The notes under the pieces are model-generated. The model was given only the letters and a program-made list of their open reading frames with translations. It had not been told where the DNA came from and searched no databases. Shown here piece by piece: positions 33,765 through 45,198 of a stretch of DNA of 64,000 bases (position 1 is the stretch's first letter; each line of letters opens with the position of its first letter). The stretch is taken from positions 43,689,847 to 43,753,846 of the forward strand of contig CP154954.1 of assembly GCA_039621445.1 (NCBI GenBank), in the 5' to 3' direction. The DNA is from Euglena gracilis (Eukaryota; Euglenida; Euglenophyceae; Euglenales). The position numbers and the translations under genes were made by a program.

Positions 33765-34572
33765 GGCCAGGGGGGGCCCTCCTTCAGCGACGGTCGGGGG
33801 CCAGGGAGACACGTGGAGGGCAGCCCCCCCCTCTCCCCAAGGGTCTGCTCTCTGTGCTTTGGACAGGCAGGGGAGGGCGCTTTCGACTCCCGTGGGGTGT
33901 AGTGCTGCCAAAGCACCCCCTTGGTTCCTAAAGCGACGTGGGTCGGACTGGAATCCAAAACCAAGCCCCCAACCCCTGTCGTTTCCTCTTCCAAAGAGAC
34001 CCAAAGGAAACCCTCTCGAGGAATTTATAGAAGAAACCCCCAAAAACAGACCCACCAAGGTAGTGTGAGTGCCCGAAATGGGTCATTTTTTAATTTTTCC
34101 CCCTATTTTCCCACATTTTTTATCTTTCTTTCCATGATATAGGATTTGGCATTTTTTAAACAATTTTTGTTTGTTGTTGAAATTCCTGCTTCTTGGACCT
34201 ATCTTTTTGTGCATCTCGAGGGAAGGCTTTTTTGCCCAATTTTTTCTGGCAATAAGTTTAAATAAGACCCTGATTGGACTTACCCAAACAATAGAGCTGG
34301 GGTGTGTTTTGGAGGGTTCACCGCCACCCCAAGTCAAAGACCAGGGAGGGGGGTGTCGTGTGTGTCGAGCAAACTTGCGGTCAACGACGGAAACAAAGGC
34401 GATTTCTTTTGGAATCTGTGGTCATTGGCGGGGGGGTCTCCCCCCATGCGATTGCTCACCGACCTCGAGGGGGGGGGTCACAGGGAAAGAAGTCAGTCAT
34501 TTTTGGGAAACCACTTCCAGCCGTGGGCAGGCACAGAGCCAGTGCCTGATGGGGGGGGGTTGCCCTGGGGCC

Positions 34573-34750
34573 GGCAGCATCCTCATCACCAAGATGAAGT
34601 CCTACAAGCTCATCTCCCGCTACTCCGACTTCCCGACGGAGCAGGAGTTCCTCGCCCCACCGGGCACCCGCTTCCGGGTCCGCCGCGTCTACCGCTCCCC
34701 CAACCCGAAGGCCTCCGGCGTGGCCACCTCTGCCGAGGCCGGTGCCAGTG
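34573..34750 (+). CDS. ART exon 4, E-x-E catalytic motif
   Basis: Encodes GSILITKMKSYKLISRYSDF and then PTEQEFLAPPGTRFRVRRVY. S.F..EQEFL.PPGTRF.V is the C-terminal signature of arginine-specific ARTs; the second Glu of E-Q-E (codon 34645-34647) is the predicted catalytic residue, and the E two places before it marks arginine specificity. The 3' end is unresolved: a frame runs to a stop at about 34864, but a splice into later exons is equally possible. No signal peptide can be assigned because the start is unknown. Target protein unknown. Confidence 0.75.
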
Positions 34751-36828
34751 TGATGAACAAGTGTGGAATTCTGGGCAGGCAACTTGGTTGCTTGGCACTG
34801 CAGCAACCACAGAGTGGAAGGAATAATGCTGGATCTCAGTCAGTCTGCCCAGATGGAAGATTGTAGAGATTTTTTTTTTTTGGGACATGGAATCGAATTC
34901 TGAAAGTGCTTCCACAAGCTTTACAGAATTTGATATATGTGAATCAGACATACTAACCTCCCCCACAGCCCTTGTCCCTTGCAGCGCTCGAAGAACTGGG
35001 CGGTCCAAAAAAGTTGGGTTCAATGACGTCCGAGGAAAAAGTTTGGGAAAGGATGGTCCCAACAAATGGGCACTCTGCTCTCTCTACTGCTCATTATTTG
35101 GAGGGTATGTATGGCTGAGTAGTTTTGAGGACGGTCTGTTGCCTTCCCAAGGTTTGCTGTGTGAGAATGGTTTTGCTTCTTTGTTTTCAGAACAGACCTG
35201 CTCACTGATATGGACTCCTCCCCAAAAATTTGTTGGGAATTTGTCCGATTTTGTCCATTTTTTTGCCATTGGAATTTCAAATGGAATCCTTCACACCCAC
35301 CTTGAGATTTCAGTCACCTCGTTGCCCCCCCCCCCCAGAAACCGTGCTTTCTGAACCAATTTTGGGGCGACCCGAACCTTCTCCCCATGTTCCCGAGTTC
35401 CCAGTTTTCGGCAACCTTTTGGGCAGTTTGAACGAGGCCGGTTTTTTGTTTCAGACACCCCTTAACTTTGGTGGGATGCCCACTGTTTCTGTGTTTTATG
35501 GTCAATCTTCGGCTTTGTTGCAAATGCGGAGGTTAAAAACTTAAGAACTAAATTTTTTTTAGTGGGTTGTTATCAATATTGTGAACCCCACCCCCCACTT
35601 ATACCCCCCCCATTTATAACCCCCCCACTTATACCCCCCCCCCCCCTTGGGCTGACCAACCAAACTGGATCCTATAACCCCCCCCCCCGGGGAAGAAAAA
35701 TGGAAACTGCCGGGGACGATTTTTTTTCGGCCGCAAAGCACACAAAAACTGATTTCTTGGCAATTTTTTTTGGAGACCGACCATCATCAAAAATGCCATT
35801 TTTGACCAAATTTTCCAAAAAGTGCCAATTTCGGGGGGGGGGGTCGGATTTTCACCAACAATTCCGGATCCTATAATCCCCCCCACTTATCACCCCCCCC
35901 CCCCCCCCCCCTTCGGCTGACCAACCAAACGGATCTTATAAACCCCGGGGGTTTATAAGTAGGGGGGGGTATGTATCCTCCCGGAAAACTTTGGAAAAAA
36001 TGGAAAGCCACCTGGGCACCCTCCCTCCAGAAGTGCCCCCAGAGTCGAATAACGCCCGAGACCACCTTTGGAAGCCCCCCCCCCCCCCCCGAGGCCTTGG
36101 TGCAACAACAGGGTTTCCCAAAGTTTCGCGCAATGAAGAACCTCAAAAAACACGAATGAATAACAATATTATATCAAATGATATAACGATGTGTTTATTT
36201 CTGAATTCTGTGGAGTTGCCATGCCCACCCCCACTGTGCCCAACGAACACCCGATCCAACTTACAACCCCTCTTCGAAACAGTTTTGGACACCGCAACTG
36301 CAGGTTTACTTTTTTACCAAACACCCATGACCAATGAATCCCCCCCCCCCTTGCTTGGACCGCAACTTTGTCAATTTTGTGTTTGTTGGAGACAGAGATG
36401 GTGGGCACGTCACGTCTTTGGAAGCTGCCACTGTGAGGCACAACAAGTGTACCTTTGGATCGCCGAGCTCTCATCTCTCTAGAGTAAGAGCGAAGCTTAC
36501 CACTGGGGCAGGGGACCCCCCTCCCCCCGAGTAGGTCGGGACACCCGAGGATTATCGACGTGATTGGATGGGGCCGAAAAGTTAATAGCCTATAGGTTAG
36601 GAGAGGATTTCTAGTTTCTAACGAGCCCTCATTTTGCCCCTAACTCCCCGCCAGTCCGGAGATATGGCCCGAGCAAAAAAGTTGTCTACCGTTTTTTTTT
36701 CTCCAAAGAATTTCATTGGACAGGCAAAAGGGGTCATTTTTGGGGTCAAAAAAAATCGAAAAATTCAAAATATCTCGAAAACGCTGGGGAGTTGAGAAAA
36801 AGTAAAGAGTACCTCATTCCACAATTTT

Positions 36829-37400
36829 GGGACGCCCTATCCACCGGTATGCGCGGTTTGGGCCAACTCCCCGCCTGGGCCGAGATATGGCTGTTTTGTG
36901 GTTTGCCATGGGGGGGGACTCTGCCATTTGGAGCCCAAAACAGGCCAAAAAACCAGTTTCTGCAAAATATTTCCAAAATGGTGGGGAATTGAAAAAAAAT
37001 GTCCGGCGACCTTTTTCGAAGCCCTTGGAATGCCCTATCTACTGGTATTTTGATTTCCCCGCAACACTCCGCCTAGCCCGAGATGCGGCCGTTTTCCAGC
37101 CCAGATGGCCGTTTTGTACACTTTTCCCACTGCCCGACTTAGCCGTTTTGGGGGGTGGAGGGGTCAAAAAATCAATGTTTTCAAAATATCTCCAAAATGA
37201 AGCAAAATCAAAGGAAATGGCTGGAGACCTAAATTGAAGCCTTTGGAATGCCCCATCTACCGGTATTTTGATTTCCCCGCAACTCCTTGCCTAGCCCGAG
37301 ATACGGCCGTTTCTTTTTCGGCCAATTTGGGACGTTTTGTACACTTTTTCTACTGTCAGACTAAGCTGTTTTCGGCCAAAAAAGTCGAAAGATATCCAAA
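36829..37400. repeat. Three tandem diverged copies of a ~220-bp unit
   Basis: Copies begin near 36829, 37028 and 37248. Shared text includes GGTATTTTGATTTCCCCGC (copies 2 and 3), GCCTAGCCCGAGAT and GGCCGTTTT. The first copy is the most diverged. Confidence 0.6.
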
Positions 37401-37846
37401 AAGATCGAATTTTTTTTTGCCCGAAACTATTTTTTTTTTTTTGGCCTCCCGCACCCGGAAAAACTGTTTTTGAGCCAAAAATCAGCGTTTTTCGACCCGC
37501 CAGCGCCCCATTTTGGGCTGCCAACCCATTGACTTTGGGTCAAAACCGGGTCAAAAAATCGAAATTTTTTTTGCCCGAAACAATGTTTTTTTGGCCTCCC
37601 GGACCCGGAAAAAGTGTTTTTGAGCCGAAAATGAGAGTTTTTCAACCCCCCGTCCCATGCCCGGGCTGGGCAGCCGGCCGAGCCGCCGACCGGGCCGGGC
37701 CGGCCCCCCGGCCGCCGGCCGGGCCAGGCTGGGCCGGTCCGGGGTGGTCTCCCAAAGAGCTCAGCTCCCTGGCACCTCTCCCCCAGCAGGGTATCAAAGT
37801 GGACCCTTGGTCTGGCAGATGAGAGGCACGAAGTACCCCCCCCCCC

Positions 37847-38045
37847 CTTGTCTAAGCACCACCCTTGTCTAAGCACCACCCCCCCGGTTCTTACCCATCT
37901 TTTTACAGGTCATCGTCACGGGGAGGTATATTTTGTGTGCATTTTTAAGGGAAATTTCTCAAAAATTTCGAAATTTCTGCAACTCCTGAGACCTGATTTG
38001 GTGAGATATTGTTGATTTCTGCATCCAAATGTGTGTAAGTTCAAT
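37847..38045. repeat. Dispersed ~200-bp repeat, copy 1
   Basis: CCTTGTCTAAGCACCACCC, GGTTCTTACCCATCTTTTT, GTCATCGTCACGG and TTTCTGCATCCAAATGTGTG occur here and again in the same order at 45199-45400 with only a few differences. The start also recurs near 12180, 38120 and 38170. Likely a mobile or intron-derived repeat; ends not defined. Confidence 0.75.
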
Positions 38046-38390
38046 AGTGCATTTTCAAATTAAGGGGAATTTTTCCTTTTCGGCGCGAAGCGCCGGATTT
38101 TTTTTGATGTCAAAATTTTCCCCCTTGTCTAAGCACCACCCCCCTGGTTCTTACCCATATTTTGGCAAAATAAGCACCCCCCCCCCGGTTCTTACCCATC
38201 TTTTCCGGTTCTTAGACAAGGGGGGGGGAGGTAAGGAACCTGCTCCTCAAAAGCTGCTCTGTCCCACCTAGGCCACATGCCACACACAACCCACAAAAAA
38301 GGAGCGGAGAGGCAAACGTCCACAACAAGGGCCTGTTTCTTTCGTGGACGTATATCTGGGTACTTTTCTGCCAATCTCCTGCCCCAGCCT

Positions 38391-38575
38391 TGCGCCGTGA
38401 TGCCGCTGATGTACTTCTACATGGCTTGCACGCAGTGCGAGGACTGGGAGAGCTGCGGGCTGCGGGGCCTCGAAAACGAAAACATGGAAAACATGGTCTC
38501 CGAGCGGGCGCTGGCAGACACGCTGGAGGCGATCTACACCACCGAGCCCCTCCCTGGAGGACGGAGGTGCCTTCC
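38391..38575 (+). CDS. Candidate exon with CxxC-like cysteines
   Basis: A GC3-rich frame encodes CAVMPLMYFYMACTQCEDWE then LENENMENMVSERALAD and TLEAIYTTEPL. It contrasts sharply with the repeat-rich flanks. It may belong to the same transcript as the terminal exon at 40235-40320. Family not recognised. Confidence 0.45.
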
Positions 38576-38779
38576 GGTTGGAGGCGGATTTGTTTATGCA
38601 AGGGGGAGGGGGGTTTCGGCGTGGGCGACAACGCGTAAAGAGCACTCCCCTAATTCCGGCTGCTGAAACAATCATGCCTGACATGATGACCCACCCCCGG
38701 GGGGTTTCCGTAGGAGGAGGTTCGAGCTCGAACCTCCTCGAACGTTTTTGAGCCCCCCCCCCCCCCGTTCGAGGGGGGG

Positions 38780-38955
38780 CTTAAAATCCTCCTCGAACGA
38801 CCTCGAACGACATTTGAGGAGGATATTGATCCTCCTCGAACGACCTCGAACGACGTTCGAGGAGGATATTGATCCTCCTCGAACGACCTCGAACGACATT
38901 CAAGGAGGATATTGATCCTCCTCGAACGACCTCGAACGGCATCTCGAACCTCCTC
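38780..38955. repeat. 43-bp self-complementary tandem repeat, array 1
   Basis: Unit TCCTCGAACGACCTCGAACG + ACATTTGAGGAGGATATTGA TCC, about four copies. Each unit contains CCTCCTCGAACG against CGTTCGAGGAGG, so the array can fold into serial hairpins. Array 2 is at 39598-39800. Confidence 0.9.
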
Positions 38956-39254
38956 CTATGTACATGCATTCAGGTATCAGTTGCAAGTCTTTTTTTTGGA
39001 GTTTGTTATCATGCTTCATTGTTCTTGATTCTGCTTCTTTGTTTTTTTTTGTCTTTCACTGGCACAATTTGGAAGAAAGCAGAGAGTGAGGGTCCCCCGA
39101 TGTGTATTAACCCTAGTTGGCCGACTCTTTGGGGTCTCTACAGGGAAATTTTCCACGCGTTTTACCGGGAGAATTTCTGAGGGTATTAGAAGGAATAGGG
39201 TTAGGGTTAAGATTGCATCCCCAATGGTTGCAACCATCCCGCTCATCGTTGCTA

Positions 39255-39426
39255 TGTTTCCCTCTGCAGGGTACACAGCGAACCCAAAGAGTCGCCCAAC
39301 TAGGGTTAATACACATGGGGGGACCCTCGCTCGGCGCCTTCGGCGCCTCGCTCGGGTCCCCCCATGTGTATTAACCCTAGTTGGGCGACTCTTTGGGTTC
39401 GCTGTGTACCCTGCAGAGGGAAATTT
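39255..39426. repeat. Long inverted repeat (hairpin element), ~75-bp arms
   Basis: CCCTCTGCAGGGTACACAGC ... AGGGTTAATACACATGGGGG is followed, after a short GGCGCCTTCGGCGCC centre, by its near-perfect reverse complement. A diverged relative without the neat fold is at 50130-50285 (GGGTACACAGCAAATGCAAA, CATGTGTATTACCCC). Part of one arm also recurs at 39100-39165. Probably a MITE family. Confidence 0.8.
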
Positions 39427-39597
39427 TCCACGCATTTCTAAAAAAAACCATGTGTTTTCTTACGCAGGAATGCACTGATTCATAAATATTTTTATTCAAA
39501 ATTATTTCAACACCGGGAGAATTTATGAGGTTGTTAGAAGGGGGTCAGTTTCAGTCACAAGTTCCGCAACGGTTGAATGCTTGTATGGAGGATGTTG

Positions 39598-39800
39598 AGC
39601 GACCTCGAACGACATTCGAGGAGGATATTGATCCTCCTCGAACGACCTCGAACGACATTCGAGGAGGATATTGATCCTCCTCGAACGACCTCGAACGACG
39701 TTCGAGGAGGATATTGATCCTCCTCGAACGACCTCGAACGACATTCGAGGAGGATCTCGAACCACGTCGAACGACGTTCGAGGAGGATCAATATCCTCCT
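39598..39800. repeat. 43-bp self-complementary tandem repeat, array 2
   Basis: Same unit as array 1 with ACATTCGAGGAGGATATTGA, in the same orientation, about 0.8 kb away. The hairpin element at 39255-39426 lies between the two arrays. Confidence 0.88.
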
Positions 39801-40234
39801 ACTACGGTCCATCCTCCTACCGTAACCCTCCCACCCACCCCCGATCTGTGTATGTCTATCGATTACAACGGACAACTTTTCGAAGGTTGCTTTTTTCTTG
39901 TTCTTGGAAAAAAAAACTTTAAAAATGATTAAAAAATAAGGTTAAGGAATTCAAAATTTGTTTTTATAAACAAAAACATCTTCCAGCACCCCTGGTCAGA
40001 GGATAGAAACAGCATCTGCTGACAGCTCTCAGATCAGAGGACAGGAGGTATTGATCCCTGGACAGGGGGGGGATCAAATTTCAAAAATTGAATTCAATTC
40101 CAATTTCGCCACCCATCAGCATGCACCACCAATTGGTGGCGATGGGTTGTGCTGCCCCAAGGAAATTCCCCCGGGTCAATACGACCCAGTGAATGGCCGG
40201 AGAGGCGGGGGAGGTGGACAGGGAGCGGCTCCAC

Positions 40235-40320
40235 CCCCGACCCGGTGCGGAGCTTCCAACTGACGTTCGGGCACCTCTCCTACAACCTCGTGTACCTGGA
40301 GGAGGAGGACGCGGAGGCCT
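40235..40320 (+). CDS. Candidate C-terminal exon with stop
   Basis: The frame reads PDPVRSFQLTFGHLSYNLVY LEEEDAEA and stops at TGA 40318-40320. GC3-rich, acidic end. Could be the last exon of the gene containing 38391-38575, or of the ART gene. The join was not resolved. Confidence 0.45.
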
Positions 40321-41176
40321 GAGAGGCCCCCGGGGCTATGGCCCGGGCTGGGGGAACCCTCCCATGCTGTCAAGTGCATGGGTCAGAGGGTTGAGGAAGG
40401 GCACATGAGAGCTTCCTTTCTTTGTTGGCATTGCGTCCTGCCCCCCCACCCAATCCTGTAAACCCCTGGCTTTATAGGACCAGGTTTGGTTGGTCAGCCG
40501 AAGGGGGGGGATAAGTCAACAAATTGTTGGTCCAAGTCCGACCCCCCAAAATGAACCCCCAAAATCCCCCAAACGGGCTCCTTCTTCTGTGCCGGCATTT
40601 TTGGGTAAAAAATGTGTATACAAGGAGAAGCCGTGGAACTCACCTTGACATTCCTAAACGCAAGTGGGGTATTTGGAGGGGATTTAGGGGAACCACCGAC
40701 AACCAACCAGCCCCCCCCCCCAGCCTGAACTTGGACTGAATCCTTTCGTTGAAGGTTGCCCCCCTTCCCATGCTGCCCAGGGCAGAAACCATCCGATGCG
40801 GGTGCTGCGTCGGGATGCCCCCCCCCCCCCAAATTGATCTGCCATCTCCATTGCTGAACCTCCCCGACCCGATCCTAGCGCTGGCAGACTGGCGTTCCCT
40901 CTCTGCTCTCTGGCAGACAGGCCCTTCCTGACCTCCCGTCCATCCCAGCCCCCGCCCCCGTCTGATGACCCCTCCTTCAATTGGCGCTGCCGCTCTGGCA
41001 CATCCCGCCACCGTCGTCTCCCCATCGAACGACTCGCTCGGCTGATGGAATCGAACCTCTCCCGCACCCCTTCCTGCTTTGGAGACCACCACGGAAAGCT
41101 CGGCCCACATATCATCCCGCCGTGCACCGCAGGGGTGTGCTCAGCTGTGTGGCTTCTTTTCTACCTACCCCCCCCC

Positions 41177-41420
41177 CCCCGGGAAACTGTCATGCCCGAG
41201 AACCTGTCAGGGTCCCGCCCGGGAAACTGTCAGGGTCCCCGGTACCGGCCAACCTGTCAGGGTCATTTTTCATTGACTTTCCCTTGAAATGCCCTACCTG
41301 GGAAACTGTCAGGGTCCCGCCGGGAAACTGTCAGGGTCCCTGGTACTGGCCAACCTGTCAGTATAGGAAGTTGTCAGGGTCCTCGGTACTGGCCAACCTG
41401 TCAGGTGACAGTTTCCCGGG
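41177..41420. repeat. Diverged minisatellite GGGAAACTGTCAGGGTCCC
   Basis: Repeated GGAAACTGTCAGGGTCC and GGCCAACCTGTCAGG blocks. Similar blocks occur at 19530-19705, 48230-48330 and 56570-56680, so the unit is dispersed. Non-coding. The following stretch 41430-42225 is AT-rich with no supported gene. Confidence 0.7.
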
Positions 41421-42233
41421 GGGGGGGGTAGGTACGACCCTCCCCACAAATGGGCTGATGCCTGGTTGAGTTTCTTCCGGGTCCGCGTTACACACCCTTT
41501 CGCTTCCTACTTGCATTGTTGCTCTTTCTTCTGCTTCTGCGTGTTGCGTGTTTGGCACTGCAGTGGCGGAAATGCAGAAAAGCGAATAAATTACTTGTTT
41601 TTGCTCCCAAAGAGTTTGTTTGTGTGGAATCAAATATTTTTATGTCCCTGCTTTAGTTTATTCAAGCAGGAAGGTTTGATGAAGCCCCATGATATTTTGT
41701 TTTGGGAAAAACCGCAAATTTGCGCTCCTAATCAGATCACATATTCTTGTGGTGCGATTGAGTATGGCTTCCCCCTGTCCAGAGAGCTAGATGGAGCGGT
41801 GTTCCTCATCCTTGTTTCTTGTTTTCTTGAGAACCTCTTGTTCCTAACAATAACAGTGCAACACCTCTGCTGGCAGTATTAATTTGTGCCTACACACACA
41901 AAGGGGTTGTTGGATTTCAAACAGACAATTCCTTTTTTCTGGGAGAAATATTTTGAGACAGAAATCTCAAGTAATTTGCATCTCAGCTCAGAGAATGAAG
42001 ACATTCAGTTTTGGCATTCTTATTTCATTCTGCCACTGAACCTCCTCACTTATTGATGTATGTCCTTCTCTCTCACAAGTCAGCAACCGTCTCTTCCATT
42101 CCCTGCCCCTTCCATATCATAATCTGTCCGTTACGTGTTTCTGCACTGTGTGCCGACTGGCTGTCAAACTCCCCCTCAGGCAAGGTTTCTTTAAGATGAA
42201 TGGTTGGGTGGATGTTTGGGAAAGCTTCCTCAC

Positions 42234-42952
42234 CAGGCTTTTGCTTAAGGGATTGCAGTACCCCCCCGGGGGGGGAGGGCTGGACTGCAGCTAGTCCAAA
42301 TTTGGCTAGTGGGTTTTCTAGCAGACCCCCCCCCCCCCCCGGGGGTCTGCTAGCAGGGGCGGGGTTTTTTTTAATTTTGGACCCCCGGGGGGGGGGGGAG
42401 GGGGGGGGTAGGGTGGGTGGGTCCGGCCGAGCCCCCCCCCGGAGGGGGGTGGGATATACTTTTCGGCGCCGCAGGCGCCGAAAAAATTCTATTTTTAGCA
42501 CTTTTCGCGATTTTTCGGCCATTTTTTTGTGGGTCCCCCGGGACCCCCTCCCCCCCCCGGGGGCCCCCCCCCCCCAGGGGGTGGGTGGGGGGGGGGGGCC
42601 CCCCCCTCCCCCCCGGTCTTAAAAAAACCCCTGAGCAGGGCTAGCTAGTGGAAATTTTTTTCCAGTGACCGGCGCGAAGCGCCGAAAATTTTTTGGGGAC
42701 CCCCAAAAATGGCCCAAAATGCCCGTTTTTGGCCATTTTTGGGAATTTTTGGAACAAAATCAGCCAAAAACCTGTTAAAAACCTCATTTTTCCTCCGGCG
42801 CTGTGCACCGGAGGACAATTTTTTTTCCAGTCCGGGGGACCCCCCCCCTGGGGGGTCTAGCTAGTCCACTTTTTCCAGTGTCTAGCCGATTGGCTAGCCA
42901 GTACCCCCCCCCCCCCCCCCCCCCCCCCCGGGGGTCCATAAGCAAAAGCTTG
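42234..42952. mobile_element. Introner-like MITE, perfect 8-bp TSD, with a nested unit
   Basis: It starts CAGGCTTTTGCTTAAGG and ends CCATAAGCAAAAGCTTG. TTCCTCAC flanks both sides (42226-42233 and 42953-42960), 8/8. The interior is homologous to 5962-6401. A second unit (42360-42633) sits inside it. Confidence 0.88.
42360..42633. mobile_element. Nested introner-like MITE
   Basis: It starts CGGGGTTTTTTTTAA and ends CTTAAAAAAACCCCTG. Flanks AGCAGGGG (42352-42359) and AGCAGGGC (42634-42641) match 7/8. The homologous unit 5962-6401 lacks this insert at the same place (CTGCTAGAAGGGCTAGCTAG near 6075), giving an empty-site comparison. The interior is nearly identical to 13208-13448. Confidence 0.85.
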
Positions 42953-42959
42953 TTCCTCA

Positions 42960-43790
42960 CTTCACAAAGGCCCTGTTTTCATCTGCTCATGGACACTTGC
43001 GGCATGACAAGAAAATTCTTCTTCGCTATTCCCAATACTGCTTCACATCGATGCGTGCTGTCCCCCCCCCCCACATCCCAAATGGGGATGCTGACACGCA
43101 GTGTGCGTCAGCTTCCCCAATGCCCAATGTCTCGTTTGTCACGTGACCACGTTACAGGAACATCCTCTGCTTTTAAAAAAGAGACACTCAGGCAAAGTCT
43201 GAGTATGGAATTTCTTTCCTCCCTCTTCTTGTGGTCTGTTCCGCATGCAGCGAGAATGCCAGCAACGGCAAGGCAAATCTGTGTTGAATCCGTCATAGCA
43301 CTGTGTATTAAGGCTTTTCCCTCATGTGCCATGCCTTTTATGCGTTCTTTGGGGAGTCAATTGCCAACAGAAGCAAAGTGCGTCTAAGGGGTGAAGTGCC
43401 ATTGCCAAGTTAGGAAAGAATGTGGAACAAATTCGGCACCATCCATGTTTGTCATTGATGGAGGGACAAAAGGATATTTACGCCCCAAATCCCGAAGCAC
43501 AAATATAATGTCCCCCCATTTTATTCAGCAGAACTTCAAGACCCTCAGGGGGTATCTACATTTGGTTGGAAATCTCATTGCCTCAAAAGATACCATTTCC
43601 CTTGTTTTAGCCATGTGCGGCATTTTGGACCATTTTTCGAGCACATTTACATTTGCTCCGATTTGTCATCATTGAAAACGTACGAAAAAAAGTACGCGAC
43701 ACATCATTTTTTCTTCGAAACTTTTTGCACTTCTTTTGGCCTTCTCCGATGCGCCGGTGGGGGAGTCCAGCTGCCAAATCAAGGATCCAG
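42960..43790. other. Stretch without a supported gene
   Basis: A 194-codon open frame crosses this area, but its composition is not GC3-biased like the real exons and part of it starts inside the MITE. I see no domain and do not call it coding. Confidence 0.4.
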
Positions 43791-43793
43791 AGG

Positions 43794-44032
43794 CAGGGTT
43801 TTTTTTTTAGTCTTGGACCCCCCCCCCCCCAGGGGGGAGTGGGTTATACTTTTCGGCACCGAAGGCGCCGAAATTTTTTAGAAGTGCTATTTTTTTTAAA
43901 AAAAAGTGCCATTTTCGGCTAAAGTTGAGTGGATCCCCCGGGACCCCTCCCCCCCCCCCCCCCGGGGGGCGCCCCCAGGGGGTGGGTGGGTGAGAGGACC
44001 CCCCTTCCCCTCCGGCCTTAAAAAAGCCCCTG
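43794..44032. mobile_element. Introner-like MITE, 7/8 TSD
   Basis: It starts CAGGGTTTTTTTTTTAG and ends CTTAAAAAAGCCCCTG. Flanks TCCAGAGG (43786-43793) and CCCAGAGG (44033-44040). The interior shares CTTTTCGGCACCGAAGGCGC with the other units. Non-coding. Confidence 0.82.
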
Positions 44033-45198
44033 CCCAGAGGGGTCCTATGTTTGGGATGGGGTTTATAACCATGGGTGTGTTTTGAAGGAGCCACCGTTGC
44101 CTCTTCCACAGGGACAAATTCGCCAAATAACATGTTGAGTCGTCATTATTTCCTTTTTGGGAAAAGAACAGTCAAATAATCCCCTTTGACCAGATATGAG
44201 TTTGCTGTCTCCAGATCGCTTCGGGAAATCGCACTGTCCTGCCCCTCCTGGGGCTTTTATTTTGACGTTGCTTCGATTTGGGGGGTGCCTGACCCAGTTC
44301 CTTCCCCCCGGGGCTTCTATTTGAACCCTTGGTCGAAAACGGAGGGAGGGGGCTTCTGTTTGGAGGTTCCCCCCCCCTTCATTTGCCTGTGTCCCAAATG
44401 GGGGGGGGGAGGCTTTCATTTGGACCAATGGTCAAAAATGGGGGCTTCCATTCACAGGGATTTATGAAGAAGGGGAACACAGCATTTCTTTTCAGCAAGC
44501 CTTTGAGCTTGCCTCCTCCCCAGTGATCACTCAGAAAAGCATTTCTGGCTGTCTGTCAGCAACCTCCCGGAAAATTTAATAAGGGGGGGATATTCTCAGA
44601 GATTGCTGAGTCATTTTGCAACTTCCTCCCTCTTTCTATATGATGAACGTCAGTGGTGGATTTCACTGTTTCTGATGCAGGTATATGGGAATTATCACTC
44701 TTTTGCTCATTTTTGGGAAAAAAACAGCCCTTCGGCACCAAAATTGCCATTTTGGGATACCGGGCCAAAACGTCATGCATCAGTGATCACACCCGGCCCC
44801 CCCCAAATGGTGTGCTCCACCGGTGGAGTACACGGTGATTTTCTCCAAACCTTGCCAGGTCTGTGGACCTCTCGCGGTGTATTTATGCTTTGCACAGCCC
44901 CCACTCTGTCGCTCTGGTGCACTAACCCAGAAACTGAACCACCAAACGTTCTTGTGTGTTGCTTTGCCTTTTTTTTTGCCAATGAAGTCCCAATGAAGTG
45001 TCACCCGTGGATGAACCAGTTGGGGTTGTGCTTCGGACTTGCTTCTCTAACTGCAATGCAGGTGCAACAGGAAGAAATGGATATATGGGCGTGTGTGGGT
45101 GCAAGTTTGTGTGTGCAAGTTGCGTGGGCGAGCACGAGGTGAGGTTCTGGCTGCCACTTTTTCTGTTTGCCCAGTGTGGTCCAGTACCTCCCCCCCCC

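Larger units (their letters stand above)
34870..38380. other. Repeat-rich stretch without a supported gene
   Basis: 35570-36000 has C-run blocks alternating with GCTGACCAACCAAAC and TTATAAACCCC, a family also near 18170 and 40480. 36830-37400 holds three diverged, roughly 220-bp tandem copies marked by GGAATGCCCTATCTACTGG-like text and TTTTGATTTCCCCGCAAC. 37640-37750 is a GGCC-rich tract. Nothing looks coding. Confidence 0.5.

Noticed and set aside
41466-43387. Open frames of 138 and 194 codons
   Set aside because: Codon use is unlike the real exons, no domain was seen, and the second begins inside an inserted MITE.
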